A DNA stretch of 64,000 bases, from the NCBI RefSeq assembly GCF_902167145.1, contig NC_050099.1, positions 12,848,434 through 12,912,433 of the forward strand, given 5' to 3'. Of the stretch, positions 32,755 to 44,824 are shown one piece after another (position 1 is the first letter of the stretch; each line of letters begins with the position of its first letter). The translations under genes and the position numbers were made by a program. The stretch comes from Zea mays (lineage: Eukaryota > Streptophyta > Magnoliopsida > Poales > Poaceae). Under the pieces are notes generated by a model, which was not told the DNA's origin, made no database searches, and saw only the letters and a list, made by a program, of their open reading frames with translations.

Positions 32755-34135
32755 GTCGGTGTTTCGACCCCGGGGGGTCCCTGGACCGACGAGTAAATTG
32801 TCGCTGCGTGTCCCAGCCCAGATGGGTCGGCACGAGACGGAGCACAAGGGGGAAACAATAAGGGGAATCGCGGCCTCGTGTTGTCCTGCGCCCATGGCGG
32901 ATGCGCTTACAGTAGGGGGTTACAAGCGTTCGCGAGGGAGAGAGAGAGCCTGTGCGTCAGCCCGTCCTCCCGCGCAGCCACCTTCCCGTACGAGGGCCCT
33001 GGACCTTCCTTTTATAGATGTAAGGAGAAGGCCCAGGTGTACAATGGGGGGTGTAGCAATGTGCTAACGTGTCTAGCAGAGGGAAGCCAGAGTCCTATGT
33101 ACATGCCGACGTGGCTGTCGGAGAGGTTTTGGCGCCCTGTTCATGTGACGTCGTGGCCGTCGGAGGAGCGCTTGAGCCCTGTACGAGCACAGCTGTCGGA
33201 GCTGTCGAGTCCTTGCTGACGTCGCCTTGCTTCCGTAAGGGGCTGAGAACTGCCGTCGTCATGGAGCACGCGGGGTGCCATCATTACTTGTTTACCAGGG
33301 CGAGCCAGATGGGACGCCGGTCTTGTTCCCTGTAGCCTGAGCTAGCTAGGGGTAGGGTAATGATGGGCCCCCCTGTAGCGTGGTCGGTCCGAGCCCAAGG
33401 TCGGGCGAGGCGGTGATTCCTCCGAGGTCGAGGCTGAGTCCGAGCCCTAGGGTCGGGCGAGGCGGAGACCGTTGTCCGAGGTCGAGGTTGAGTCCGAGCC
33501 CTGGGTCGGGCGAGGCGGAGACCGTTGTCCGAGGTCGAGGTTGAGTCCGAGCCCTGGGTCGGGCGAGGCGGAGACTGTCTTCTGAGGTCGAGGTGGAGTC
33601 CGAGCTCTGGGGTCGGGCGAGGCGGAGCTTCCTATGGCGCCTAAGGCCGGACTTGGCGGCCGTCAGCCTCACCCTGACGGGTGGCACAGCAGTCGGAGTA
33701 GCGCAGACGGCGCTGTTTTCCTGTCAGGTCAGCCAGTGGAGGGGCGAAGTGACTGCGGTCACTTCGGCTCTATCGACTGAAGAGCGCGCGTCAGGATAAG
33801 GTGTCAGGAGATCCTTGCATTGAATGCTCCTGCGATCCGGTCGGCTGGCGAGGCGATCTGGCCAAGGTTGCTTCTCCGCGAAGCCTGCCCAAGCTGGGCC
33901 TCGGGCGACTCGAAGGTGTGCCTGTTGCTTGAGGGGATCCTCGGGCGAGACGTGAATCCTCCTGGGTCGGCTGTCTTTGCTCGAGGCTGGGCTCGGGCGA
34001 GGCGAGATCGTGTCCCTTGAGCGGACAAAGCTTTGTCCTATGTTGCGCCCATCAGGCCTTTGCAGCTTTGTGCTGATGGGGGTTACCAGCTGAGATTAGG
34101 AGTCTTGGGGGTACCCCTAATTATGGTCCCCGACA
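32755..34135 (-). repeat. LTR1: 3' LTR of element X
   Basis: It spans 1381 bp, from TGTCGGTGTTTCG to GGTCCCCGACA on the plus strand. It pairs with LTR4 rather than with LTR2/LTR3: both share variants such as GTTGTCCTGCGCCCA and the GAGGGAGAGAGAGAG tract. A TATA box is on the minus strand at 33009-33016. About five 53-56 bp units of the family minisatellite lie at 33400-33640. Confidence 0.92.
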
Positions 34136-35414
34136 GTAGCCCCCGAGCCTCAAAGGGAGTGTGGGTACTCACTTGGAGGCTTTGTCGCACTTTTTTGCAA
34201 GGGGACCGGCCTCTCTCGGTTGCATTTTGTTCCGGTGGGTGCGCGCGAGCGCACCCGCCGGGTGTAGCCCCCGAGGCCTCGGAGGAGTGGTTTGACTCCT
34301 TCGAGGTCTTAATGCCTTTCGTGATGCCTCGACCGGTCTGGTTGTTCCCTCATGCGAACTGATCGTAGCCCGGGTGCATAGTCAGGTTCCGAGTTCTCGG
34401 GCTGGTATGTTGACGCCATCAACGGTTTGGCCGGAGCCAGGTTTGCGAGAGTAGCCCCCGAGCCTCCACACAGAGCGAGAGGACGGTCAAGGACTGACTC
34501 GGCTTTTTTCATACGCCCCTTCGTCGCCTTTCCGCAAGGAGGAGGGGGGAAAGCGCCATGTTGCCCTCGGAGGGCGCCGAACATGGTGTCTCCACTGAGT
34601 TGCTAACGGGTGATCCGAGTGGACGCCCATGCCCCGTTCTATAAGGGTCGGCTGGTGGCCCAGAGGCGCGCTCCAAAAGTACCTGCAGGTGATTTGCCGG
34701 ATCTGGTCCCGTTTGATAGGGTCCGAGGGCTCGATGCCTCCCTCTGATGGGATTCCGTTACAGAATCGCTCCTGCTGGTCTCGGAAATGTCCTAAGGTAC
34801 CTCGGGGGCATAGCCCGAGCCTCGGCCATGTATCGGACGTACCCAGAGTCATCCCTCGCTCTGCGTGCTCTGAGGCGGCTGTCGAACCCTTCGGGGGCCA
34901 GCCTACGAACCCCTGATCAGTAGTGGGTGCAGAGCCCGAGTGGCCTGAGGCGGCTGTCGAACCCTTCCGAGGGGCCAGCCTTCGAACCCCTGACCAGTAG
35001 TGGGCGCGGAGCCCGAGTGCTCTGAGGCGGCTGTCGAACCCTTCCGAGGGGCCAGCCTTCGAACCTCTGATCAGTAGGAGGGCTCGGGGCCCGCTTCCTT
35101 CGCGGAGAAGGATCCCTTTCGGAGTATCCCCTTTCTCGGTCCCTATAGCAAGAGAGAGAAAGGGGAAGAGGAAAAGGATACGAAATTGAACGACGTGGCG
35201 TACTTTTTTTGGTGCGGTCATCATGGCGGAGGTGAAGCGTCGCCCGCTTCGCCTACCAAAGGTGTCGCATGCCCTGCCGCGGAGTTAATGCGATGAGACG
35301 AGTGGTTCGCGGGGCAGCCGTTGCGTGAGCCGTTCGAGGAACGGGCGTTTCGCCTTCGAGTTTTGAATTTTGCGGCGGGTTCGGGCGAAGTGTTGAACGG
35401 GTCTCGCCCGGGCC
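34136..35414. other. Element X 3' internal region next to the LTR
   Basis: No gene seen. It contains the roughly 80 bp tandem repeat (34858-35075) and then the upstream region of the antisense gene. The sequence is collinear with 45732-46830 in Y and, inverted, with 7190-8276 in A. Confidence 0.7.
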
Positions 35415-35424
35415 TTTATATATT
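35415..35424 (+). promoter_or_regulatory. TATA box of the antisense gene in X
   Basis: TTTATATATT within GGGCCTTTATATATTCGGAAG, about 133 bp upstream of the ATG at 35557. The spacing suits a plant promoter with a leader of about 100 bp, so the antisense gene appears to have its own promoter rather than depending on the LTR. Confidence 0.6.
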
Positions 35425-35556
35425 CGGAAGAGGGACCGGTGGTGGTTCTTTACTCTGCTGCTCGCCTCCCGCTTAGGTTTCCGCAACCTGAGGGAATAGC
35501 CAGAGAAAGAAAACCGTGCACCTTGTCCGCTCTGCCGCCACCTCCTTCGCTTGGTG

Positions 35557-38500
35557 ATGGCCGACTGGGTAACCGTCGTTGCGCCGCGCGACCCGTGGCC
35601 TTTCTCCACCGTCACGGTGGATGATCTGGAGGCCCTTGTTGCCGATGGCTTGCTTCGTCCCCTCTCCGGTGACCCGCAGCCGGACTGGATGGCCCCTTCG
35701 AGCGGAGCCGCCCCGTCCCCACCGTCGGGGTATGTGCTGAGTTTCGTCTCTTTCCATGAGCAGGGGTTCGGAGTGCCAGCAAGTCGTTTCATGCGGGCGA
35801 TTCTGCATTTCTACGAGGTGGAGCTGCACAATCTGAACCCCAACTCCATCGCGCAAGCAGCCATCTTCGCGGCGGTTTGCGAAGGGTTTTTGGGGATTGA
35901 CCCCCACTGGGATCTGTGGACCCATCTCTTCTCCGCGGAGCCCTTTGCCTTGACGAAGAGGGAAAGGAGAGTTCGCATGGCGGTGCGGGCCGGTGGCTGC
36001 ATCCTCCAGTTGAGGCAGGCGCGTGCGCAACAGTACATCCCCGCCATCCTTGTGTCTTCGAACAAGGGGTGGCAGCGCCGGTGGTTTTACCTTCGGAACA
36101 ATGATGGGAGGCTCCCATCGTTTTCTCAACGAGTGGTGACCGCCGCCGGCTGCAACTGGCGCTATGGGACCCCGCGCGACAGACAGAAGAATCTCCAGCC
36201 TCTTCTGGAGGCCTTGCAGGAGCTGCGAGATGGAGGGCTTACCACCGCGGGGGTGGTCGCCGCCATCCATCGCCGGAGGGTGCTCCCCTTGACGGAGCGG
36301 TGGCTGCTGCTTTCGGAGATGACGCCGGGGGTTGACTTGGAGGGTTCGCAGATGTCCTCGGTCCCCCTCCCCGCCGATGACCTCCACAGGCGGGTAGCCG
36401 GCACGGTAGGAAGGCTGGACGCCGGTGACCTTACCCAGCCCTCGATGCGTCCCGAGCGTGGGTGCATATCCCTGATGAGTGTCCGCTCCTTCTTCCTTCT
36501 TTGTGTCAAATTGCCCTTAGTACTCATAGCTGAGATTTCCGTCCGTCTCCAGGAGTTGGGGTTTCACAAACCTTCTCTGCCACCGGTCCCGGAGGACGCG
36601 GTGGATCGAGCCGTGCGGAGGGTTGCTGCGGAGAAGAAGAAGGAGAAGAAGGACGCGAAAAAGGCTCAGGCCCGCGAGCGGATGCAGGCTCGGGACGCCT
36701 TGGAGAGGCGTCGTCGGAAGCAGGAGAGGGACGGGCTCCCGAGGGAGCCGTCGCCGGAGACGCCTGACGACGACGACGACGATGATGACGAAGATGACGA
36801 AGATGGCGACATGGCGGCCCGCCTCGGCCTTAGCCTAGATCTGCGGCTGGGCCAGGGGTCGTCGAGCCAGCCCCCGAGTGGGCTGGCGCCGTCGGTATCC
36901 AGGGCCGGGGTATCAGGGTCCCGATCCGAAGAACAGGGGCAGGCCGAGGGGGTACTTGACCCCTTGGCCGAGGTGGTTGAGGTGACCCCGGGGAGTCAGG
37001 CTGACCCGCCTGTCCCTAAAGAGTTGTTGCCCGTGCCGGCAGCACAGGAGGCTGATCCTCAGGTCGCCATGTCTGCGCCTGGGCGTACCGTCCCTTCGGC
37101 GCCCCGGGCACCCGAGGCAGGGATGGTGCCGAAGCCGGCAGCGGGGCAAACCTTGGTGGTGCCTGCGGGGACCGAGGCTCGAGGGGCCTCCCCGCAGGCA
37201 CGATTGATCATGGCCCGAAGTGGGTAAGTATCTGAGGATACCTCTATCCCGGCTCCTTCTTCGTGTGTCCTGATCCTGCTCTTCCCTTTCTTCCCAGCAA
37301 ATGGAGGCACGATTCGACCGGTCTGGCTCCCCGGAAGGTCCTTAAGACGGCGCCAGCTTCTGCAGCCGGTGCCGCACCGGGCCTCGCCGGCCGGCTGGCC
37401 TCTACACAAGGTGCCCCCAAGCAGGGGGCTCAGGCGGCACAAGTTGCCGTAGGGCGAGCTCCCGAGGCTGACCCCTCCGTCGAGGCGGCCGGCGTGCCGA
37501 GGGAGACTGTTGGCGCGGTCGCGGCCTCGAGCCCACCAGACGTGTTGCCGGCGCTGGCACCGGCTCCTGCCGAGGCTGTTGTCGTTCTGGCCGTGGAGCC
37601 ACCCGTCACCGCCGATGCTGAGATGGCCGAGGCGCCGCTACTCGAGGCCGGTGATCAGAGACATGCCCCTTGGTCGAGGAGGTACCCGATGCGCCGACTG
37701 CAGGGGGTCGACGCCTTGTGGGAGGGTGGCGCGGAACCACGGCCCGCCCTGGGGAGCGGCGACCTCGTCCTCGCGTGGCGCGGTCCCAATGAGCGACGTG
37801 GGCGGCCGCTCCGGTTCTGGGCCCGTGGTACTTCAAAACCCCTCTTCGTTCTTGATGATGAGCGGGAGGAGCAGTCTCGGGACGAGCTTTGTGAGTGTGC
37901 CGAGGCAACGATGGGGTCGCTTCGGTCGACCCTGGAGGTCCTTTCCAGGGACGTTCCCAGGATCCTCTAGGTAAGGATTTCAGGCATACCTTTCACATGA
38001 TCAAGGCATTCTTTGTGACGCCTCGCCTCCCTTCCTCAGGATCTGACGGATCTGAGCACCGCTAAGTTGTCGTTCATCCGCCGCGAGGCTGACGTCTAGG
38101 GTTCGCTGCGGTTCCTGAGGACTGTGCTTGCCGAGGCTACCGAGTGCCTCTCCCAACGGAGCGCCGAGGCGGCGGACCTTCGGTTGCTCTGTGATGAGCT
38201 GGGGGCAGAGGCAGCGACGGCACGCGCAGAGGCGCAGCGGCGGCAGTTGGAGCTTGGCCAGGTCATCGGTGAGCGGGACCAATCTCGGGGTCGGGCCGCC
38301 GAGGTTGAAAGTCGGGCTAAGGCCCTTGGAGGCCAGCTAGCCGAGGCGTCTGCTCGGGCCGGAGCCCTTGCGGCGGACCTGGCCACGGCCGTCGGGTCTG
38401 CTCGGTCCGCCCAAGCCGCAGCCTCGGAGCAGCGTGCCCGGGCTTAAGGTATGTCTTGGCTGTTTTGATATTTTGTTTTAGCTTCACTCTTCAACTCGTG

Positions 38501-39008
38501 TTTGAAGACTTTGCTTTGGCTGTTTGCAGAGTTCGAGTCGGCCCTCAACGAGTCCGCCAAGGCACTTGCCCAGGCGGTTGAGCAAAGGGAGGCCGACCAC
38601 GTGGCCATGTCCGAGGCTATCTCGGCCTTCTGCCAGGTCTTTGGTCTTGACGACGTCCCCTCGGGAAGCTCCCCTCAGAGTCACCTGCAGGCCTTGGGTG
38701 ACCACGCGCATGGCAGACTCCGCGAGGCGCTGCATCACGGCGTTAAGCGGGCCTTCGCCGTGCTTGCTTCCCACTACGATGTGGATCTGGAGTGGGTCAG
38801 CGAGGGGTACTGCCTTCCCGACGAAGATGAAGCTGCCCTGGCCGAAGTTCAGAGGCTTGACGCGGCCGCCGTGGGCCCAAGCGCGGTGCTGGCGACCACC
38901 TTCGAGGTGGAGATCCTTCCGCTTGCGCCATCGTCCGAGGCCGGGGCGGATCTCGCCGAGGGTGGAAACGAAGCCGAGGGTGCAGCTCCTCCCCCGGGCG
39001 ATGCCTGA
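35557..39008 (+). pseudogene. Spliced antisense gene of element X (putative gypsy-type transposon domain, PF04195-like)
   Basis: Five exons join in frame: 35557-36480, 36553-37223, 37298-37970, 38040-38448 and 38530-39008, a 1051-residue span if three internal stops are ignored. Introns 2 to 4 have clear GT...AG borders (gtaagt...cccag, gtaagg...ctcag, gtatgt...tgcag); intron 1 has a good acceptor at 36552 but a weak donor. Exon 1 encodes the conserved domain (GFGVPASRFMRAILHFY, then HWDLWTHLFSAE) seen in grass proteins annotated as gypsy-type transposon. Exon 2 has a lysine-rich helix and an acidic D/E run near 36769-36812; exon 4 is coiled-coil-like. Stops: TAG 37968-37970, TAG 38097-38099, TAA 38445-38447, each one C-to-T change from a glutamine codon. 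Antisense genes between pol and LTR are known in Grande-type elements; their role is unknown. Confidence 0.75.
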
Positions 39009-39474
39009 TTCTGCCGGAGCAGTTTATTTTGAATATGTATGTGTCTTTCGTGGCCGCCGAGGCCTGAACACTTTGTCGTCGTGATATAAAGCCATGTCTC
39101 TTTTCCTCCTATTTCACGTATCCGGACTCGTTCGTCAGTAGCAGGATTGCTTACCCAAGTAAGAGTTATTTTTCGCGGTAGGTGACGAGTGAGGTATCCG
39201 TATCCCGGAGGTGTAGGAATCCCTCGGCTCGGTCGGCCTTGCCACTTACATGCACTCTTATTCGTTTCTCGGGGTTCTGTTACTGATATAGCCGGGAAAC
39301 ACGAAAGTCATTTTGGTGGAAGACTTTTTCCGAGGAAAATTTTGACGCAGAGGGGGTTCCCCCCTTCTAGCCCCCGAGGGAGGGTCGGGCTTTGCCGAGG
39401 CAAGGCTGACCCTTCCTTGATGGTTAGACTTTATTTGTGTATGTAAACGAGGTATATGAAGACTTGAAAACATC
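39009..39474. other. Spacer between the antisense gene and pol in X
   Basis: Contains the antisense gene 3' flank, one copy of the 65 bp motif (39183-39242) and the pol 3' flank. The antisense gene and pol are convergent and separated by about 470 bp. Confidence 0.7.
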
Positions 39475-42400
39475 TTAAGGGTAGAAGCGACGTAGCTGTC
39501 GGATGTTCCAAGCGTTGTTGTAGACCTCGCCTTGATTGTTGGCTAGCTTGTATGTTCCAGGCTTCAAAATCTTGGCGATGATGAACAACCCTTCCCAGGG
39601 AGGTGTGAGCTTGTGCCGCCCTCGGGCGTCTTGTCGTAGCCGAAGCACCAAGTCGCCCACCTGGAGGTCTCGGGACCGAACCCCTCGGGCATGGTAGCGT
39701 CGCAGGGACTATTGATACCGCGCCGAGTGTAGTAAGGCCATGTCCCGAGCCTCTTCCAGCTGGTCCAATGAGTCTTCTCGGTTGGTCTGGTTGCTTTGGG
39801 CGTCGTATGTCCTCGTCTTCGAGGAGCCGTATTCTAAGTCTGTGGGCAAGATAGCCTCGGCCCCATAGACTAGAAAAAACGGCGTGAAGCCCGTGGCTCG
39901 GCTTGGCATCGTCCTCAGACTCCAGACCACCGAGGGGAGTTCCTTCATCCATCGCCTGCCAAACTTGCTGAGGTCGTTGTAGATCCTTGGCTTGAGTCCC
40001 TGTAGAATCATGTCGTTGGCACGCTCTACCTGCCCATTCGTCATGGGGTGAGCTACGGCGGCCCAGTCCATTCGGATGTGGTGGTCCTCGCAGAAGTCCA
40101 GGAACTTTCTGCCAGTGAACTGGGCGCCGTTGTCAGTGATGATGGAGTTCGGGACCCCGAAGCGATGGATGATGTTGGTGAAGAACACCACCGCATGTTC
40201 GGACCCGATGCTGTTTAGGGGTCAGACCTCAATCCACTTGGAGAATTTGTCGATAGCGACCAGCAGGTGCGTGAAGCCCCCGGGTGCCTTCTACAAGGGA
40301 CCGACGAGGTCCAGACCCCACACAGCAAACGGCCAGGTGATGGGTGTTGTTTGCAAGGCCTGAGCGGGCAGGTGCGTCTGCCTTGCGTAGAATTGACACC
40401 CTTGGCAGGTGCGTACGATCCTTGTGGCGTCGGCCACCGCGGTTGGCCAGTAGAAACCCTGTCGGAAGGCGTTTCCAACGAGGGCCCGAGGCGCTGCGTG
40501 GTGACCGCAAGCCCCCGAGTGTATTTCTTGTAATAACTCCTGACATTCGGCGATGGATATGCATCGCTGGAGGATGCCTGAGGGGCTACGGTGGTAGAGC
40601 TCCTTTCTGTCACCAAGCAAGACGAATGACTTGGCGCGCCGCGCCAGTCACCGAGCTTCGGCTCTGTCGAGGGGTAGCTCTCCTCGGTGGAGATATTGTA
40701 GGTACGGGGTCTGCCAGTTTCGATTAGGCGGGACCCCATTCCGCTCTTCCTCGACACGCAGTGCCTCACCCTCGGGGGCCGAGGGTGCCTCGGGCTGAGC
40801 CGAGGGCGCCTCGGGCAGGGCCGAGACCTTCTCGGGCTCGGGCATGTCGTCGGTCTTGACTGAGGGTTGATGTAGGTCTCGGGAGAAGACGTCCGGAGGA
40901 ACCGTTGTCCGCCCCGAGGATATCTTAGCCAGCTTGTCCGCAGTCTCGTTGTATCGTCGAGCGATGTGGTTGAGCTCGAGCCCGTAGAACTTGTCCTCCA
41001 GGCGCCGAACCTCATCGCAGTAGGCTTCCATCTTCGGGTCGCGGCAATGGGAGTTCTTCATGACTTGGTCGATGACAAGCTGCGAGTCGCCACGAGCGTC
41101 GAGGCGCCGAACCCCTAGCTCGATGGCAATACGCAACCCGTTAACCAGAGCCTCGTACTCGGCCACATTGTTGGACGCCGGGAAATGGAGGCGCAGCACG
41201 TAGCGGAGGTGCTTCCCGAGGGGTGAGATGAAGAGCAGGCCCGCGCCCGCTCCTATTTTCATCAACGACCCGTCGAAAAACATGGTCCAGAGTTCCGATT
41301 GGATTGGAGCTGCTGGAAGCTGGGTGTCGACCCATTCAGCCACAAAGTCCGCCAGTATTTGGGACTTGATGGCCTTCTGAGGGGCGAACGAGATTGTCTT
41401 GCCCATGATCTCCACCGCCCACTTTGCAATCCTACCCAAGGCCTCTCGGCACTGGATGATCTCTCCCAGGGGGAAGGATGACACCATAGTCACCGGATGA
41501 GACTCGAAGTAGTGTCGCAACTTTCGCCGCGTCAGAATTACCGCGTACAGTAGCTTCTGAATTTGCGGGTAGCAGATTTTGGTCTCGGACAGTACCTCAC
41601 TGATGAAGAAGACCGGCCTCTGGACGAGCAATGCATGCCCCTCTTCTCGTCTCTCGACCACGATCGCGGCGCTGACCACCTGAGTGGTAGCGGCGACGTA
41701 GATCAAGAGGGCTTCTCCAGCAGCGGGGAGCACCAAGATGGGTGCGCTTGTAAGGAGCGCCTCTAGGTTCTCAAGGGCTTCCTCAGCCTCGGGGGTCCAA
41801 GTGAAGCGCTCGGTCTTCCTTAAGAGGTGGTACAGAGGTAGGCCTCTTTCGCCGAGGCGCGAGATGAAACGGCTCAGAGCCGCAAGGCATCCCATGACCC
41901 TCTGTACTCCTTTCAAGTCCTTGATGGGCCCGATGTTGGTGATGGCCGCGATTTTCTCCGGGTTGGCCTCGATGCCTCGCTCGGAGACGATGAACCCCAG
42001 GAGCATGCCTCGGGGGACTCCGAAGACACACTTCTCGGGATTGAGTTTTACGCCTTTCGCTTTGAGACACTTGAATGTCATTTCAAGGTCAGAGAGGAGG
42101 TCGGAGGCTTTCCTCGTCTTGACTACGATGTCATTGACGTAAGCCTTGACCGTTCGACCAATGTGCTCTCTGAACACGTGGTTCATGCACCTTCGGTATG
42201 TCGCACCCGCATTCCTCAAACCGAATGGCATAGTAATTTAGCAGTACATGCCAAAGGGTGTGATGAAAGAAGTCGCGAGCTGGTCGGATTCTTTCATCCT
42301 GATTTGGTGATACCCTGAGTAGGCATCGAGGAACGACAGGGTTTCGCATCCAGCAGTGGAATCCACGATTTGATCAATGCGAGGCAGAGGGTAGGGAACC

Positions 42401-42726
42401 TTCGGACATGCTTTGTTTAGACCAGTGTAGTCTACACACATCCGCCATTTCCCACCTTTCTTTTTCACAAGCACAGGGTTGGCTAACCATTCGGGATGGA
42501 ATACCTCATTGATGAACCCTCCAGCCATCAGCTTGTGGATCTCCTCGCCTATGGCTCTGCGCTTTTCTTCGCTGAATCAAAGCAGAGGCTGCTTCACGGG
42601 TCGGGCTCCAGCTCGGATATCCAGCGAGTGCTCGGCGACATCCCTCGGTATGCCAGGCATGTCCGAGGGACTCCACGCAAAAACCTCGGCATTCGCGCGG
42701 AGAAAGTCGACGAGCACCGCTTCCTA
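39475..42726 (-). pseudogene. Element X pol: RT, dual RNase H, integrase
   Basis: RT starts after the protease (about 42720) with KWRMCVDYTGLNKACPK. The catalytic box reads YVND instead of YVDD (near 42130). RNase H follows, then the archaeal-type RNase H (FFDGS, ARGDSQLVID), a three-unit linker repeat and integrase (VWGLDLVGP, ITDNGAQFTG, NGQVERAN), ending RRFYP at 39475. In-frame stops are at 42724-42726 (TAG), 42577-42579 (TGA), 42238-42240 (TAA), 40648-40650 (TGA), 40291-40293 (TAG), 40222-40224 (TGA) and 39709-39711 (TAG). Comparison with A and Y shows CGA or CAG at most of these places. No frameshift is evident, so this copy is decaying by point changes only. Confidence 0.9.
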
Positions 42727-44332
42727 TTTGGGGTCGAGCTCGGAGCCGATCCGGACTTGCTTGGAGGTGTCGTTGCTGGGGTCGAGAGGGACAGACTTAA
42801 CCGTCTCAGCTGGCTCGAAGTTGCCGGCGTGGCGCTTCGCATCTGGCACCACCTTGGAGAGGCTCTCCAGGTCGGCGATGAGGGCCTCGAATTCGGCGAG
42901 GGCCTCGGCGTACTCCACGCACTCCACTTCGCATTCGTACGCGTGTTGGTACGTGGAGCCGACGGTGATGACCCCGTTGGGGCCCGGCATCTTGAGCTTG
43001 AGGTAGGTGTAGTTGGGGACGGCCATGAACTTGACATAGCATGGTCTCCCAAGCACTGCGTGGTAGGTTCCTCGGAACCCGACCACCTCGAACGTGAGGG
43101 TTTCCTTTCGGAAGTTGGAGGGAGTCCCGAAGCAGACGGGCAGAAAGAGTTGCCCAAGGGGTTGGACGCGTTTCCTGGGGATGATCCCGTGAAAAGGCGC
43201 CGCGCCGGCCCGGATCGCGGACAGATCAATCTGCAGGAGCCCGAGGGTCTCGACGTAGATGATGTTGAGGTTGCTGCCTCCGTCCATGAGGACCTTGGTA
43301 AGCCTGACGTTGCCGATGACGGGATCGACAACGAGCGGGTACTTTCCCAGGCTCGGCACGTGGTCGGGGTGGTCGCCCTGGTCGAAGGTGATGGGCTTGT
43401 CGGACCAGTCTAGGTAGACTGGCGCCGCCACCTTCATCGAGCAGACCTCCCGGCGCTCTTGCTTGCGGTGCCGAGCCGAGGTGTTCGCCACTTGCCCACC
43501 GTAGATCATGAAGCAGTCGTGGACCTCGGGGAACTCCTCTGCCTTGTGTTCCTCCTTCTTGTCGTTGTTGTGAGCTCTGCCACCTTCCGCCGGTGGCCCG
43601 GCCTTGTGGAAGTAGCGCCGAAGCATGATGCACTCCTCAAGGGTGTGCTTGACGGAACCCTGATGATAGGGGCACGACTCCTTGAGCATCTTGTCGAACA
43701 GGTTGGCGCCTCCAGGAGGCTTCCGAGGGTTCCTGTGCTCGGCGGCGGCGACAAGGTCTGCGTCGGCGACGTCGCATTTCTCTTGCGACTTCTTCTTGCC
43801 CTTCTTCTTGGTGCCGCGCTGAGCGGACGCCTCGGGGACGTCTTCCGGCTGGCGCCCCTGAGGCTGCTTGTCCTTCCGGAAGATGGCCTTGACCGCCTCC
43901 TGACCAGAGGCGAACTTGGTGGTAATGTCCATCAGCTCGCTCGCCCTGGTGGGAGTCTTGTGACCCAGCTTGCTCACCAGGTCGCGGCAAGTGGTGCCGG
44001 CGAGGAACGCGCCGATGACATCCGAGTCGGTGATGTTGGGCAGCTCGGTGCGCTGCTTTGAAAATCGCCGGATGTAGTCCCGCAGGGACTCTCCCGGCAG
44101 CTGGCGGCAGCTTCGGAGATCCCAGGAGTTCCCAGGGCGCACGTATGTGCCCTGGAAGTTGCCGGCGAAGGCTTTGACCAGGTCGTCCCAGTTGGAGATC
44201 TGCGCAGGAGGCAGATGCTCCAGCCAGGCTCGGACGGCGTCGGAGAGGAACAGGGGAAGGTTGCGGATGATGAGGTTGTCATTGTCCGTTCCACCCAGCT
44301 GGCAGGCCAGCCGGTAGTCCGCGAGCCACAGT
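42727..44332 (-). pseudogene. Element X gag-protease, N-terminally truncated
   Basis: The capsid core (WLADYRLACQLGG ... SLRDYIRRFSKQ) is followed by a basic KKKGKKKSQEK region, a degenerate zinc-binding stretch (CPYHQGSVKHTLEEC near 43640-43680) and a protease with VLMDGGSNLNIIY near 43280. The DGG active site in place of DTG/DSG is common in this plant lineage. The frame is open for 533 codons from the truncation to TAG at 42724. The first codons near 44340 come from segment H, not gag. Confidence 0.88.
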
Positions 44333-44824
44333 GTATTCAAATACCCTCTTAGGCCATGTTTGAATGCACTAGAGTTAATAGTTAGCTGCCAAAATTAGTT
44401 GAAGACATCATTACAGTCTAGTTAGTAGTTCAACTATTAACTATTTTTTAACAAATTAGTTAATAGTTAGCTAGCTAATTTTTGTAGCAATTTTTTGTTA
44501 ACTAGCTATTAGCTATAGCGCATTTAAACACCATTTTAGATAGGCCACTCATCATCTAGAACTTGGAAGAGTCGTTTCCGCTGTAACTGGACATGTCCTT
44601 AATCCTTGATTTTGTATACGCCGCTGTCCAGCAACCCATCGACATCTGCGTACACTACCAATAAATACATTTATTAATTTAGGGATGTTTGAATGTACTC
44701 GTCTGTTTGTTGGGATTATAATTTGAGCAGATTATAATATCAAAACAAACTCTAAAATTAATAGTTAGTTGGCTAAAAAATTACTAGTGAAATTAGATAT
44801 TAACTAATTTACTAAAAATAACTT
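44330..44824. repeat. Segment H', second copy of 32077-32571
   Basis: It is collinear with 32077-32571 over 495 bp with no gap and about two substitutions. It starts at the gag junction of X (shared AGT) and ends AACTT, directly before LTR2. It includes the end of one MITE, all of the next, the non-MITE spacer, and part of a third MITE that LTR2 interrupts. Confidence 0.93.

Larger units (their letters stand above)
32755..44332 (-). mobile_element. Element X: Tat-lineage Ty3/gypsy with long antisense gene, 5' truncated
   Basis: On the minus strand from right to left: truncated gag (from 44332), protease, RT, two RNase H domains, integrase (ending 39475), 3' internal region containing an antisense gene on the plus strand, and the 3' LTR (34135-32755). 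The 5' LTR, leader and N-terminal gag are missing. At 44330-44332 gag joins a second copy of segment H through the three shared bases AGT. The flank next to LTR1 is AAGTG (32750-32754). Confidence 0.9.

Noticed and set aside
35253..36527. Long minus-strand frames opposite exon 1 of the antisense gene
   Set aside because: They mirror a GC-rich coding exon on the other strand, have no recognisable domain and are absent in A and Y.
44330..44345. Insertion of an unrelated element into X gag
   Set aside because: The sequence after the break is an existing segment of the same window, joined by three shared bases, which fits a duplication or rearrangement junction rather than an insertion with target duplication.
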